DNA of 64,000 nucleotides from Alteripontixanthobacter muriae (GTDB taxonomy: Bacteria; Pseudomonadota; Alphaproteobacteria; Sphingomonadales; Sphingomonadaceae), in contig NZ_JAAFZT010000020.1 in the NCBI RefSeq assembly GCF_013336795.1, positions 102,949 to 166,948 on the forward strand. The letters are read 5' to 3'. The position numbers and the translations under genes were made by a program. This document shows positions 34,986 to 44,651 of this stretch, one piece after another (positions within the stretch are counted from its first letter, which is position 1; every line of letters begins with the position of its first letter). The notes below the pieces were generated by a model. The model saw nothing but the letters and a program-made list of their open reading frames with translations. It was not told the origin of the DNA and searched no databases.

Positions 34986-37519
34986 GCGACGGCAGGGTAA
35001 CAGCCCCGGCACTACGCTGGTCGGATGCCTGGCGGATTGCACGGCGTGATCTGAACGCACGGTTCCGCGGTTTGCGGCTGCTGCTGGTCTGCCTGTTTCT
35101 CGGCACCGGCGCGCTCGCTGCCATCGGCACGCTGACCGCAGCGATAGACGGCGAGCTTTCTTCGCGCGGGCAGGAAATTCTCGGGGGCGACCTTCAGATC
35201 GAAGTGTGGCAACGCGCGCTGAACAGCGAGGAACTGGGCGCACTTGAAGCATATGGGCAGGTCTCCGGCGGCTCTCGCTGGCAAGCCATGGCCGTCGCTG
35301 ACGAATCCACCGCACCCGTCGAACTGAAGGCCGTGGACGAGGCGTGGCCGCTCTACGGCACGCTCACGCTGGCCCACGGACGCACCGCCGCCGCGCCTCC
35401 ACCCGGCAGCGCGTGGCTGGCACAGGGCGCGATTGACCGGCTGGGCATCTCGGTCGGCGACAGCTTCCGCATCGGCAGCGCCGAACTGGTGGCGGCGGGG
35501 GTCATCGCGGACGAGCCGGACCGGCTGGGCGAAGGATTCCAGCTCGGCCCCACGATCATCGTCGCCGAAGATCTGCCGGCCCGTGCAGGCCTGCTCGCGC
35601 CAGGGGCGATGTATCAGAGCAAGTACCGCGTAGCTTTCACCCCCGACCGCGACCCGCAGGCCGTGCGTGACGAGCTGGAGAGCGGCTTCCCGTCATCCGG
35701 CTTCGAGATCGACACGCGCGAACGCGCCGCCCCCGGGGCCGAACGCTTCGTCAGCCGGATGGGCGAATTCCTGACCCTCGTCGGTCTTGCCGCTCTGGTC
35801 ATAGCGGGCATCGGAATCGGCGGCGGCGTCTCCTCTTATCTGGAGGCTCGGCGAACCAGCATCGCAACCCTGAAGATACTCGGCGCCACCAGCACCGACA
35901 TTGCCCGCATCTACGCGCTGCAGATCGGGATTGCCGCTCTGGTCGGAACGGTCGCCGGGCTGGTCGTCGGCATGCTGGTCACGCCCCTGCTGGCGCAAGC
36001 GCTGGACGGTCTGCTGCCGGTCGAGACGGGCTTTGTCTTCGAACCCGTCGCGTTGCTCGTCGCTGCTGCATATGGACTGCTGGTGGCGCTGGTATTCGCC
36101 GCAACCCCGCTGCTGCGGGCGCGGGACTTTCCCGCCATGGCGCTTATGCGTTCGCGTGTCGTGCCCCTTGGCCGCGACCGGCGGGCGCTGGCCTGGGTGG
36201 CAGGCGGATTGGCAGCCATCGTGGCCCTCGCGCTGATCGAGGCCAAGCAGCCGCTGCTGTCGGGCGGGTTCCTGCTGGGCGCTGCAGCGGCGCTGGCGTT
36301 GCTCGGCCTGCTGGGGATTGGCATCCGGAAGCTGGCGGAGCGCCTGCCCAGCCCCCGTAATCCGCTGCTGCGCAATGCGCTCGCCAATCTGCACCGGCCC
36401 GGCGCATCGACCGGAGCGCTGGTGACCGCGCTGGGCTTCGGCCTGTCGGCCTTCGTCCTGCTCGCGGCGGTCCAGACCGCCATCGACGGCAATATCCAGC
36501 AGCGCGTTCCTGACGAGGCGCCGGATTATTTCGTTCTCGACATCCCCCGCGACGAGGAAGCCGCTTTCCGCAGCGTTGTGCGCTCCGACCATCCCGACGC
36601 CGCGATCCGCACGGTGCCGGCACTGCGCGGAGCCATTCTCGCCTATGGCCCGGAAGGTGCAATGACCCGCGTGGCCGATCTCGAGAAGATCCCCGACGGC
36701 GCATGGCCTCTTCGCGGCGAGAGGGGCCTGACCTATTCGGAGGAGGTTCCTGCGGGCAACGTGGTGACAACCGGCGAATGGTGGCCGCAGGGGTGGGACG
36801 GCGAGAACCTCGTATCCGTCGATGCGGAACTGGCCGAGGCTGTCGGGCTCGAAATAGGCGACATGCTCACCATCGGCGTTCTGGGCGTAGAGCGAACCGC
36901 ACGTATCGCCAATTTCCGGCGTATCGATTGGGAAAGCCTCGGCTTCAATTACGTGCTGGTCTTCTCGCCCAATACGCTCGCCGATGCGCCGCATAATCTG
37001 GCTGCAACGATCGACTTGCCCGACGGCGCAGCGGCCGGGCCGCTGCTGCGCCGATTGGTGAACCAGTTCCCGTCCAGCTCCGTCATCGAAATCGGACAGG
37101 TGCTGGCAGAGGCCCGCGTCATCTTGGGGCAGGTCGGACTGGCGACGCTGGCTGCGGCCTCCGTGGCGGTACTGGCCGGACTGGCAGTGCTGATGGGGGC
37201 AATCGCCGCCGCCCGCGCCGCGCGTACTTACGATACGGTGATCTTCCGTGTGCTGGGGGCAAGCCGCAAACAGGTGCTGATCATGCAGCTGCTGGAATAT
37301 GGCGCCCTGGCCCTCATCCTTGCGGTCGTTGCACTTGGGCTTGGAAGCGGGCTGGCATGGCTGGTCATCACCCAGCTGTTCGAATTCGACTGGCTGCCCG
37401 ACTGGGGCTGGATCCTGGCTGTGCTCGGCGCCGGACTGGCGCTTGTCCTCGCCTTCGCACTCGCCGGATCATTGCCGTTGCTGCGCGCGCGTCCCGCCCA
37501 GGCACTCCGCACCTTGTGA
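34982..37519 (+). CDS. ybbP: ABC transporter permease (YbbP-like, FtsX superfamily)
   Basis: About 845 residues from GTG 34982 (GTGA overlap with ybbA). An N-terminal membrane helix (LRLLLVCLFLGTGALAAIGTL) leads to a large periplasmic domain (about 50-250) and a helix group around LVGLAALVIAGIGIGGGVSSYLEARRTSIATLKILGA, the FtsX signature. More helices and a second periplasmic domain (about 500-710) follow, then a second FtsX unit (ARAARTYDTVIFRVLGASRKQVLIMQLLEYGAL). This duplicated FtsX layout with about ten helices is that of YbbP-type permeases. Confidence 0.92.
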   Translation: MSDGRVTAPALRWSDAWRIARRDLNARFRGLRLLLVCLFLGTGALAAIGTLTAAIDGELSSRGQEILGGDLQIEVWQRALNSEELGALEAYGQVSGGSRWQAMAVADESTAPVELKAVDEAWPLYGTLTLAHGRTAAAPPPGSAWLAQGAIDRLGISVGDSFRIGSAELVAAGVIADEPDRLGEGFQLGPTIIVAEDLPARAGLLAPGAMYQSKYRVAFTPDRDPQAVRDELESGFPSSGFEIDTRERAAPGAERFVSRMGEFLTLVGLAALVIAGIGIGGGVSSYLEARRTSIATLKILGATSTDIARIYALQIGIAALVGTVAGLVVGMLVTPLLAQALDGLLPVETGFVFEPVALLVAAAYGLLVALVFAATPLLRARDFPAMALMRSRVVPLGRDRRALAWVAGGLAAIVALALIEAKQPLLSGGFLLGAAAALALLGLLGIGIRKLAERLPSPRNPLLRNALANLHRPGASTGALVTALGFGLSAFVLLAAVQTAIDGNIQQRVPDEAPDYFVLDIPRDEEAAFRSVVRSDHPDAAIRTVPALRGAILAYGPEGAMTRVADLEKIPDGAWPLRGERGLTYSEEVPAGNVVTTGEWWPQGWDGENLVSVDAELAEAVGLEIGDMLTIGVLGVERTARIANFRRIDWESLGFNYVLVFSPNTLADAPHNLAATIDLPDGAAAGPLLRRLVNQFPSSSVIEIGQVLAEARVILGQVGLATLAAASVAVLAGLAVLMGAIAAARAARTYDTVIFRVLGASRKQVLIMQLLEYGALALILAVVALGLGSGLAWLVITQLFEFDWLPDWGWILAVLGAGLALVLAFALAGSLPLLRARPAQALRTL

Positions 37520-37621
37520 CACGATCTTTGTTGCAGCCGCCTCTGCCCATCATTACTCCCGCAGACATAGGATGTGATCGACACCTTCGTTGCACATCTT
37601 GTGAATGAGAGAGGGATCGGG

Positions 37622-38812
37622 ATGTCTCATCCGGCAAATGCAATCGGCGAAAAGGTTCTCGAGGTCTACAAGAAGGAGAACCCTTCGACTTACAAGATCG
37701 AGGAAGACCATGCCGCTTTTGAAAAGCTGCGCATTTTCGCCGACGATCTCTATACGCATTCCCTGAAACTTTTGCCGCGCGTATTCAATGGTGCCGATCT
37801 GCTTGAATTCGGATCAGGAACCGGCGAACGCTCCCTTGCTTACCTGCGTTGGGGAGCAAAATGCACCTTCGTGGATATGAACGAGGAAGCAATCGCCAGA
37901 GCGCGTTTCCTGTTCGAGAAATTCGAACCCTCCGCGCAATATGAATTCGTACGCGGCGAATTGTTCAATTACAGAAGCGAACGGCTGTACGACATCACGG
38001 CAAGCTGCGGCGTCATCCATCATACCGACGACAAGGCTGCGGCCTTTGCGCATCAGGTTTCCTTTCTGAAGCCGGGCGGCATCAACATCCTCGGGATCGG
38101 TTCTGCGGCCGGGTCGATCCAGCGTAATCTGCAACGCCACATCATCTATACCTTCGCCGGGCGAGACGAAGAAGCCATTCAGCGGGTGGCCAATGATTTG
38201 TTCGAGGAGCATCTCGACAGGGCTGAAAAGCTGGGCGGCCGCGCTCGCAAGGCGGTAATTTTTGACACTTACGTGAACCCGCGAATGGACTTCGTTTCCG
38301 TAGCGGACATCGTCAGCTGGCATCGTCAGAATGGCTTGAAGCTCTTTACCAGTTGGCCGCCCGTCACACCCGCTGTGCTAGCCGACAATCTGGCAAACCG
38401 CACCGATCTGCGCGCCTTCCCCGAAGTGCTCAGCAATCCTGAATGGTTGTGGGCGACCCAGAAGGGAGACGATTCCGAGTTCCTGGCAGAGATGGAAATC
38501 AGGGTTGCGCCATTCAACAGCGCTTTCCGCGAACTGGCGGATTCGATCAATGACGTTCGTGCAGAGCAACTGAATCCGACTGAAATCCTCGGTGAGGTCG
38601 AAAGATGCCGCGAACTGGCGGACGTTCGCCACGACAGGACGTTGCGTGACATACGTGGACTTGGGCCGTGGCTGGATGAAGTCGCCACGGTCATGCAGGC
38701 GATAGAGCGCAAGGATTACGAGGGAACCCGCGATGCCGTTCTAGCCTGCAAACATCTGTTCCGTGGCCGGCAGGGTATCGGCCTGAATTATTTCGTGGGG
38801 ATAAAGGAGTAG
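37622..38812 (+). CDS. SAM-dependent class I methyltransferase with long C-terminal domain
   Basis: A 396-residue protein. The Rossmann methyltransferase domain (about 15-170) has motif I LLEFGSGTGERSLAYLRWGAKCTFVDMNEEAIARA and a motif IV-like ITASCGVIHHTDDKAAAF. A C-terminal region of about 200 residues (from FDTYVNPRMDFVSVADIVSWHRQNGLKL on) is rich in helices and I do not recognise it. ATG 37622 with GAGAGGG upstream is preferred over GTG 37574. It looks less GC-rich than its neighbours and stands alone between ybbP and a TonB receptor, so it may have been acquired. The target is unknown. Confidence 0.8.
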   Translation: MSHPANAIGEKVLEVYKKENPSTYKIEEDHAAFEKLRIFADDLYTHSLKLLPRVFNGADLLEFGSGTGERSLAYLRWGAKCTFVDMNEEAIARARFLFEKFEPSAQYEFVRGELFNYRSERLYDITASCGVIHHTDDKAAAFAHQVSFLKPGGINILGIGSAAGSIQRNLQRHIIYTFAGRDEEAIQRVANDLFEEHLDRAEKLGGRARKAVIFDTYVNPRMDFVSVADIVSWHRQNGLKLFTSWPPVTPAVLADNLANRTDLRAFPEVLSNPEWLWATQKGDDSEFLAEMEIRVAPFNSAFRELADSINDVRAEQLNPTEILGEVERCRELADVRHDRTLRDIRGLGPWLDEVATVMQAIERKDYEGTRDAVLACKHLFRGRQGIGLNYFVGIKE

Positions 38813-38861
38813 AAAGGCGAAAGACGCTTTCTCTTCTTGCCAGGCAAACTGCACAACAAAA

Positions 38862-38887
38862 AAAAGGGGCCGCGAACGGCCCCTTTT
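38862..38887. terminator. Rho-independent terminator (both directions)
   Basis: A perfect 11-bp stem (38862-38872 with 38877-38887) around a CGAA tetraloop. The run of A upstream on the plus strand gives an eight-plus T-tract for the minus-strand TonB receptor transcript; CCTT follows on the plus strand for the methyltransferase. Confidence 0.85.
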
Positions 38888-38906
38888 CCTTGCGGAACAG
38901 CTCCGA

Positions 38907-41564
38907 TCAGAAGCGATAACGAACGGAACCGCCATAGGTACGCGGCTGGTTGGGATAGCCCGAAAGCGACCCCGCCTGTGCCACGGAGTCGAACACTGAC
39001 AGCAGGTAACGATCGTTCAGCAGGTTCCGGCCCCAGGCGGAGATTTCCAGCCCGTTTTCGAAAGCAATGGTCAGCGACGCATTCACGTCGTCCACCTGGC
39101 GGCGGAACGGACGCGCCGCGGCAATCGCCGCCGCCTGTCCACCGGCAAGGAACCCGGGCAGGCCATCGATGATCTGCGTTTCGGATTCGTAATGGTAGTC
39201 CCCGCGCAGGATCACGCGGTCGCCATTGCCGAGTTCCTTGTCATACTGCGCCGCAAAAGTAGCGGACAGTTCGGGGATTCCGGCCACCTGGAAGCCCGAG
39301 AGGTCGCCGATCGCGCTGTTCGGGAAGCTGTCGTATTTCGGGTTCAGATAGGTGAACGACGTGTTGAGCGTCAGTTCGTCCGACGGGCGGGCGATGCCTT
39401 CAAATTCGATGCCGAAGGTTTCCTGCAGACCGGCATTCGCCAGCGCAAAGCCGGTGCCGGTGAAGATGTTCGACTGGAAGCCGTCGATCTCCTGCTGGAA
39501 CACGGTCAGGTTCGCGCCCGCAAAACCCCAATCGGCCTTGATTCCGGCTTCATAGACGGTCGATTCCTCAGGTCCTGCAAAACGCGAACCGGTCGTCAGA
39601 TTGGGCAGGAGCAGCCCGGCCTGCGTCAGCGCGGCTATGTCGCTGGCCAGCGGACGGCTGTCGCGCGACAGGTTGAAGGAACTCGCCTTGAAACCGGTCG
39701 CGTAGGAAGCATAGACGTTGATCTGGCGCGACACGTCATAAGCGAGACGAATGGTGTAGCTGAAATTGTCGTCGTCGGTCCGGCCATCCTCGACGGCATT
39801 CGGCACGTTGAGGAACGGCGGCTGGAACTGGAGGCTGCGCAAGGCGATCAGCGGGTTCAATGCCGGGTTGAGGTCGTTCGCATCGGCGAAAGCCTGCACT
39901 CCAGCCGAGACTGCCCCGAAGCCCGCCGGATTGGCTGCGGCGAATGCGCCGATTTCCGCTGCCGTGGCAGGGCGTCCGAGGCCGAGAAGCCCGCCGACCT
40001 GCTGCGACAGGCCCTGCTGGAAGATACCCGCATTGCCGATGGCCCGCAGATTCAGCCCGGAGAAGACGTCACCGGAAATCACGTTCGTGGTGATCGCCTT
40101 CTTGTCGTTGGTGTAATTGCCGCCCAGCGTCAGCGTCAGCCCGTCGATCAGTTCGAAATCGACCTGACCGAAGGCGCTATAAGCCTCATTGGTCAGATTG
40201 TAGCTTTCGTCCGAACCCTGCCCGTCGGCAAAGAACTGCCCCTGGAAGCGAGTGGGGTCACCGAGGATCGTACCGATCGTGCCTTCGAGCAAGGGCACGT
40301 TGAATGCGCCGTTCGATGCACCCTGGATGAGCAGGTCGGCATAGGGGCGGAAATCGTCGCCGAACTGCAACTGGCTGAACTGGTCGACTTCCTCGTTGAA
40401 GTAATAGCCGCCCAGCAGCAGGCTGATCCGGTCGGTGATGTCACCCGCCAGGCGCAGTTCCTGCGTGAAAGTGTCGATGGCGATATCGTCCGACTTGCGG
40501 CCGATCAGGTCGGCGCTGGTGAAGTCGGCATCCTGGTTGGTGAAGGCGCGCGATTCGCGATAGGCGGTGATCGAGGTCAGCGTGAAGTCGCCGAGTTCGT
40601 AGTCGAGCTGGCCCGAAATGCCGTAATTCTCGATGTCGTTGAGCGAGTCGAAATTGTTGTAGATGACGTCGTCGAAACGATCCGCCGGGTCGTTGACGCG
40701 GCCACCGACGGCAAAGACCGCCTGCGTTGCGGGTGACTGGCGCAGATTGATGACGCCGCAGCAGAGTTCATCGACCTTGTCGTAATCGGCGATGATACGC
40801 GCTCGAAGCGGCCCGCCGTTTTCGAACAGTGCCTGTCCGCGCACGAACCAGCGATCGCGGTCGTTCACATCGTTGCCGGTGTTGGCGTCGAACAGATAGC
40901 CGTCGCGCTTGTTGATGCCGCCAGCCAGGCTGACTGCAACCGAATCGGTGATCGGGCCGGTCAGCAGACCTTTGAGCACCTTCGAATCGAAATTGCCGTA
41001 GGAGGCATCGACCTGCCCGCCGAAGCTGAACTCAGGCTCCTGCGTGACGATGGAGATGACGCCAGCCGAGGCATTCTTGCCGAACAGGGTGGACTGCGGC
41101 CCGCGCAGAACCTCGATCCGGGCAACGTCGGGAAGATCGGAGATCTGCGATGCCGTGCGGCTGCGATAGACGCCGTCGACGAACACGCCGACCGAAGGTT
41201 CGATACCGGCATTGTTCGCGCCATTGCCGAAGCCGCGAATGATGAAGTTGGTGTTGGCGGAGCTTTGCAGCTGCTGAACCCGCAGCGACGGCACGACCGA
41301 CTGCAGATCCTGCAGGTCGCGGATTTGAGCGCGCTCGAGCGTTTCCGCCGTCGTCACCGTGACGGCGACCGGAATTTCCTGCAACGTCTGGGCGCGCTTC
41401 GTTGCGGTCACGACGATCTGGTTGCCGACTGCCGAATCCTGGCTCAGTTCGAAATTGTCATCGTCGGGGTTGGGTTCGGCGGGGTTCACTTCCTGGGCGA
41501 AAGCGACGCCGGGAAGAAGGAAAGCAAAGGCGGCGGCGCCGGACAGAAGGGCGGCACGATTCAT
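38907..41564 (-). CDS. TonB-dependent outer-membrane receptor
   Basis: About 885 residues from ATG 41564 (an in-frame TTG at 41573 would add three residues). The signal peptide ends near VAFAQE. The plug has NQIVVTATKRAQTLQEIPVAVTV, VVPSLRVQQL, FIIRGFGNGANNAGIEPSVGVFVDGVYRSR and IEVLRGPQSTLFGKNASAGVISIVTQEP. A barrel follows, ending SVRYRF with terminal Phe. The TonB box is probably the VVTATKR region. It matches the sphingomonad expansion of receptors for plant or aromatic-derived ligands, but no linked transport or catabolic gene reveals the substrate. Confidence 0.92.
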   Translation of the reverse strand: MNRAALLSGAAAFAFLLPGVAFAQEVNPAEPNPDDDNFELSQDSAVGNQIVVTATKRAQTLQEIPVAVTVTTAETLERAQIRDLQDLQSVVPSLRVQQLQSSANTNFIIRGFGNGANNAGIEPSVGVFVDGVYRSRTASQISDLPDVARIEVLRGPQSTLFGKNASAGVISIVTQEPEFSFGGQVDASYGNFDSKVLKGLLTGPITDSVAVSLAGGINKRDGYLFDANTGNDVNDRDRWFVRGQALFENGGPLRARIIADYDKVDELCCGVINLRQSPATQAVFAVGGRVNDPADRFDDVIYNNFDSLNDIENYGISGQLDYELGDFTLTSITAYRESRAFTNQDADFTSADLIGRKSDDIAIDTFTQELRLAGDITDRISLLLGGYYFNEEVDQFSQLQFGDDFRPYADLLIQGASNGAFNVPLLEGTIGTILGDPTRFQGQFFADGQGSDESYNLTNEAYSAFGQVDFELIDGLTLTLGGNYTNDKKAITTNVISGDVFSGLNLRAIGNAGIFQQGLSQQVGGLLGLGRPATAAEIGAFAAANPAGFGAVSAGVQAFADANDLNPALNPLIALRSLQFQPPFLNVPNAVEDGRTDDDNFSYTIRLAYDVSRQINVYASYATGFKASSFNLSRDSRPLASDIAALTQAGLLLPNLTTGSRFAGPEESTVYEAGIKADWGFAGANLTVFQQEIDGFQSNIFTGTGFALANAGLQETFGIEFEGIARPSDELTLNTSFTYLNPKYDSFPNSAIGDLSGFQVAGIPELSATFAAQYDKELGNGDRVILRGDYHYESETQIIDGLPGFLAGGQAAAIAAARPFRRQVDDVNASLTIAFENGLEISAWGRNLLNDRYLLSVFDSVAQAGSLSGYPNQPRTYGGSVRYRF

Positions 41565-41899
41565 GGTCTTCAAAGCTGGACATCCTCATGATTACGGCGC
41601 TTTCGTCACATGGCTGTCACACGGAACTGCCAAGTCCTGAGCACTCGTTTCTGGGCGCGGGATAAGGCTGGGTTCATCATATCTCAAGCAGGAACGGCAA
41701 TTATCGTTCAAACGGCCGCGCGAATGTTGCCGCTTCGACACAGCGCTGCGCTTGCTGCATCGCACCATATCGGCTAGAGACGCGCGCGACTGCCGGATCA
41801 CGGCCGGTTCGCGGTTCGCCATAGCGGCAGCCGCATTCGTTCACGGCCTCGTTTCCGGCGCCAGCAGGCAACCATACTAACACGAAAGTTCCCCAGGCG
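41565..41899. other. Intergenic region between TonB receptor and typA (335 nt)
   Basis: It holds the divergent control regions of the receptor (minus) and typA (plus). I see no credible small gene or RNA. A direct repeat GTCACA at 41605-41610 and 41616-41621, exactly one helical turn apart, lies about 40-57 nt upstream of the receptor start and could be an operator. No clear -35/-10 pair can be named on either strand. Confidence 0.4.
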
Positions 41900-43723
41900 A
41901 TGACCGCTTCCTTACGCAATGTGGCGATTATCGCCCACGTCGATCACGGCAAGACCACACTTGTCGACCAGCTCTTCCGTCAGTCCGGCACCTTCCGCGA
42001 AAATCAGCGGGTCGAGGAACGGGCGATGGATTCGAACGATCTGGAAAAGGAACGCGGGATCACCATTCTCGCCAAGTGCACCAGTGTCGAATGGAACGAC
42101 ATGCGCATCAACATCGTCGATACGCCCGGCCACGCCGATTTCGGCGGTGAGGTTGAGCGCATCCTGTCGATGGTCGATGGCGTTATCCTGCTGGTCGACA
42201 GCAGCGAAGGCGCGATGCCGCAGACCAAGTTCGTCACCGGCAAGGCGCTGGCGCTGGGGCTGAAGCCCATCGTCGTCGTCAACAAGATCGACCGCCCCGA
42301 TGGCCGCCCGCAGGAAGTGCTGGACGAGGTCTTCGACCTGTTCGTCAGCCTGGATGCGAATGACGAACAGCTCGACTTCCCCGTGCTCTACGCCTCTGGC
42401 CGTAACGGCTACGCCAGCACCGACATGGAAGCGCGCGAGGGCGATCTGACGCCGCTGTTCGAGAAGATCGTCGAGCATGTTCCTGCACCGGCAGCGGACA
42501 AGGACGGCCCGTTCAAGTTCCTCGTCACCCTGCTCGACCGTGACAATTTCCTTGGCCGCATCCTCACCGGCCTGGTTGCCAGCGGGTCGATCAAGGTGAA
42601 CGATCCGATTCACGCGCTGAACAATGACGGCAAGGTCGTCGAAGCCGGCCGTGCATCCAAGATCCTCGCGTTCCGCGGGTTGGAACGCGTCCCGGTCGAA
42701 CAGGCGAATGCCGGTGACATCATCTCCATTGCGGGCATGACCACGGCGACCGTGGCCGACACCATCGCCAACCCCGAAGTGACCGAACCGCTGCACGCGC
42801 AGCCGATCGACCCGCCGACGCTGTCGATGCGCTTCTCCGTGAACGACAGCCCGATGGCCGGCCGCGAAGGCACCAAGGTGACCAGCCGCATGATCCGCGA
42901 CCGCCTGGCGCGCGAAGCGGAAAGCAATGTCGCCATCCGTGTTACCGAAAGCGCCGACAAGGACAGCTTCGAAGTCGCAGGCCGCGGCGAATTGCAGCTG
43001 GGCGTGCTCATCGAAACGATGCGCCGCGAAGGCTTCGAACTCGGCATCAGCCGCCCCCGCGTGCTGTTCCAGACGGACGAGAACGGCAACCGCACCGAAC
43101 CTTATGAAACCGTCGTCATTGACGTGGACGAGGAACATTCGGGAACGGTCGTGGAAAAGATGGCGGCCCGCAAGGGCGAGATGACCGACATGCGCCCCAG
43201 CGGCGGCGGCAAGACCCGGATCACCTTCTCCGCACCCTCGCGCGGGCTGATCGGCTATCACGGCGAATTTCTGTCCGACACGCGCGGCACCGGCATCATG
43301 AACCGGCTGTTCGAGAAGTACGGTCCATACAAGGGGACGATCGAAGGCCGCGCCAATGGCGTGCTCATTTCAAACGGAACGGGCGAAGCGGTCGGTTACG
43401 CGCTGAATGCGCTGGAAGATCGGGGCGAGTTGATGATCGTGCCGCAGCAGAAGATCTACGAAGGCATGATCATCGGCGAAAATGCGAAGCCGCAGGATCT
43501 CGAAGTCAACCCGATGAAGTCGAAGCAGCTCACCAACTTCCGCTCCACGGGCAAGGACGATGCCATTCGCCTGACCCCGCCGCGCGTGATGACGCTGGAA
43601 CAGGCCATCGCCTATATCGACAATGATGAAATGGTCGAAGTGACGCCGGAAACGATCCGCCTGCGCAAGGCCATCCTCGATCCGAACGAGCGCAAGAAGG
43701 CGAGCCGCCGCGTCGAGGACTGA
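41900..43723 (+). CDS. typA: Ribosome-associated GTPase TypA/BipA
   Basis: A translational GTPase of the EF-G/LepA class needed for stress or cold adaptation and 50S assembly. The 607-residue protein has G1 [13 protein letters not shown]2 region [10 protein letters not shown]3 [17 protein letters not shown]4 [10 protein letters not shown]. Domain II starts near 200, followed by EF-G-like domains III and V and the BipA-specific C-terminus ([52 protein letters not shown]). It is monocistronic with a strong terminator. Confidence 0.97.
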   Translation: MTASLRNVAIIAHVDHGKTTLVDQLFRQSGTFRENQRVEERAMDSNDLEKERGITILAKCTSVEWNDMRINIVDTPGHADFGGEVERILSMVDGVILLVDSSEGAMPQTKFVTGKALALGLKPIVVVNKIDRPDGRPQEVLDEVFDLFVSLDANDEQLDFPVLYASGRNGYASTDMEAREGDLTPLFEKIVEHVPAPAADKDGPFKFLVTLLDRDNFLGRILTGLVASGSIKVNDPIHALNNDGKVVEAGRASKILAFRGLERVPVEQANAGDIISIAGMTTATVADTIANPEVTEPLHAQPIDPPTLSMRFSVNDSPMAGREGTKVTSRMIRDRLAREAESNVAIRVTESADKDSFEVAGRGELQLGVLIETMRREGFELGISRPRVLFQTDENGNRTEPYETVVIDVDEEHSGTVVEKMAARKGEMTDMRPSGGGKTRITFSAPSRGLIGYHGEFLSDTRGTGIMNRLFEKYGPYKGTIEGRANGVLISNGTGEAVGYALNALEDRGELMIVPQQKIYEGMIIGENAKPQDLEVNPMKSKQLTNFRSTGKDDAIRLTPPRVMTLEQAIAYIDNDEMVEVTPETIRLRKAILDPNERKKASRRVED

Positions 43724-43760
43724 TATCGAGGCGTTTGGGCGTCGGTTCCATCAGGTGACA

Positions 43761-43803
43761 AAGCCGCACATCTGCTACTTGCAGTTGTGCGGCTTCTGTT
43801 TTG
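43761..43803. terminator. Terminator between typA and the ZIP-like gene
   Basis: A 10-bp perfect stem (43761-43770 with 43786-43795) extended by an inner CTGC/GCAG stem across a T-T mismatch, followed by CTGTTTT. It is suited to both convergent genes; the minus strand continues CTTTGTC. Confidence 0.8.
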
Positions 43804-43813
43804 GCAGATGAAT

Positions 43814-44569
43814 TCAGAGCGTTCTCTCGGCGATGACCATCAACCCGAACAGCGCAGCCCCGGCGCCGAACGGCAGGAAGCGGCTGTCGCGATCTTCGGG
43901 CAGTTCCTCCTTCAGCACGTTGAGAATGATCCCGCCCGATACGAAGGCGAACACGCAACCGATCGCGATCGGTGGCAGTTCGACATGTAATCCGGCCAGC
44001 CACCCGCCCATCACCGCGGCGACGATGATCCATCGCCCGATCTTGTCGTAAGCTTCCGCATGATCGCGCCGCATGCCGAGATCGGCAGTGACGAAATGCA
44101 GCACCATCGCGCCGAAATAAAGAATGAGCGAGACCGCCCCCATCTCCTCGCGATTGTTGAGCAAATAGCCGATCAGGAAGTTGAGCACCGAGAAACTGGC
44201 GATGTGCAGCCACAGCACATCCTCCCTCATCCGGTCGCCCTCGCCACGGTGGCGGCTCTCCTGCCGGGATTGCCGCACTCTGCGCTCCAGCCCGAAAAAC
44301 ACCATCAGACCTAGAAGACCGAGGCCGTAAACGAGGCTTTCCACCCTGACCGGATCACGACCCGCAATAGACGAAATCTCCGCCGAATGGGCGCCCAGGT
44401 CGGGCAGAACATGCAGGAAGACATAGGAAACCGCCACCCCACCGGCAAAGGAGAGGAAGCGGTTGCGCGGCAGGCTTTCGAGCCATTCCAGCCTCCCGAT
44501 AAACAGATGGATCGCCGCGAAACCCAGGGCCATCGCCGCTGTCACCAGAGTTAGGGAAAGGGCCGCCAT
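43814..44569 (-). CDS. ZIP-like integral membrane protein
   Basis: A 251-residue membrane protein with about seven hydrophobic helices from ATG 44569 (MAALSLTLVTAAMALGFAAIHL). The segment RFLSFAGGVAVSYVFLHVLPDLGAHSAEI and the late FAFVSGGIILNVLKEELPE resemble the paired helix motifs of ZIP metal transporters, with His and Glu in the membrane. A charged, Arg-rich cytoplasmic loop (RRVRQSRQESRHRGEGDRMRED) lies mid-protein. Transport of Zn or another divalent metal is plausible but not certain. It is divergent from putP. Confidence 0.65.
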   Translation of the reverse strand: MAALSLTLVTAAMALGFAAIHLFIGRLEWLESLPRNRFLSFAGGVAVSYVFLHVLPDLGAHSAEISSIAGRDPVRVESLVYGLGLLGLMVFFGLERRVRQSRQESRHRGEGDRMREDVLWLHIASFSVLNFLIGYLLNNREEMGAVSLILYFGAMVLHFVTADLGMRRDHAEAYDKIGRWIIVAAVMGGWLAGLHVELPPIAIGCVFAFVSGGIILNVLKEELPEDRDSRFLPFGAGAALFGLMVIAERTL

Positions 44570-44651
44570 ACGGCCTGCCAACGGTCCGCCGCTGTGAGGG
44601 TTCCGCCCGCCGCTGGTGACAATGCGTCCGCCATTCCCTATTGCCCCGGCC

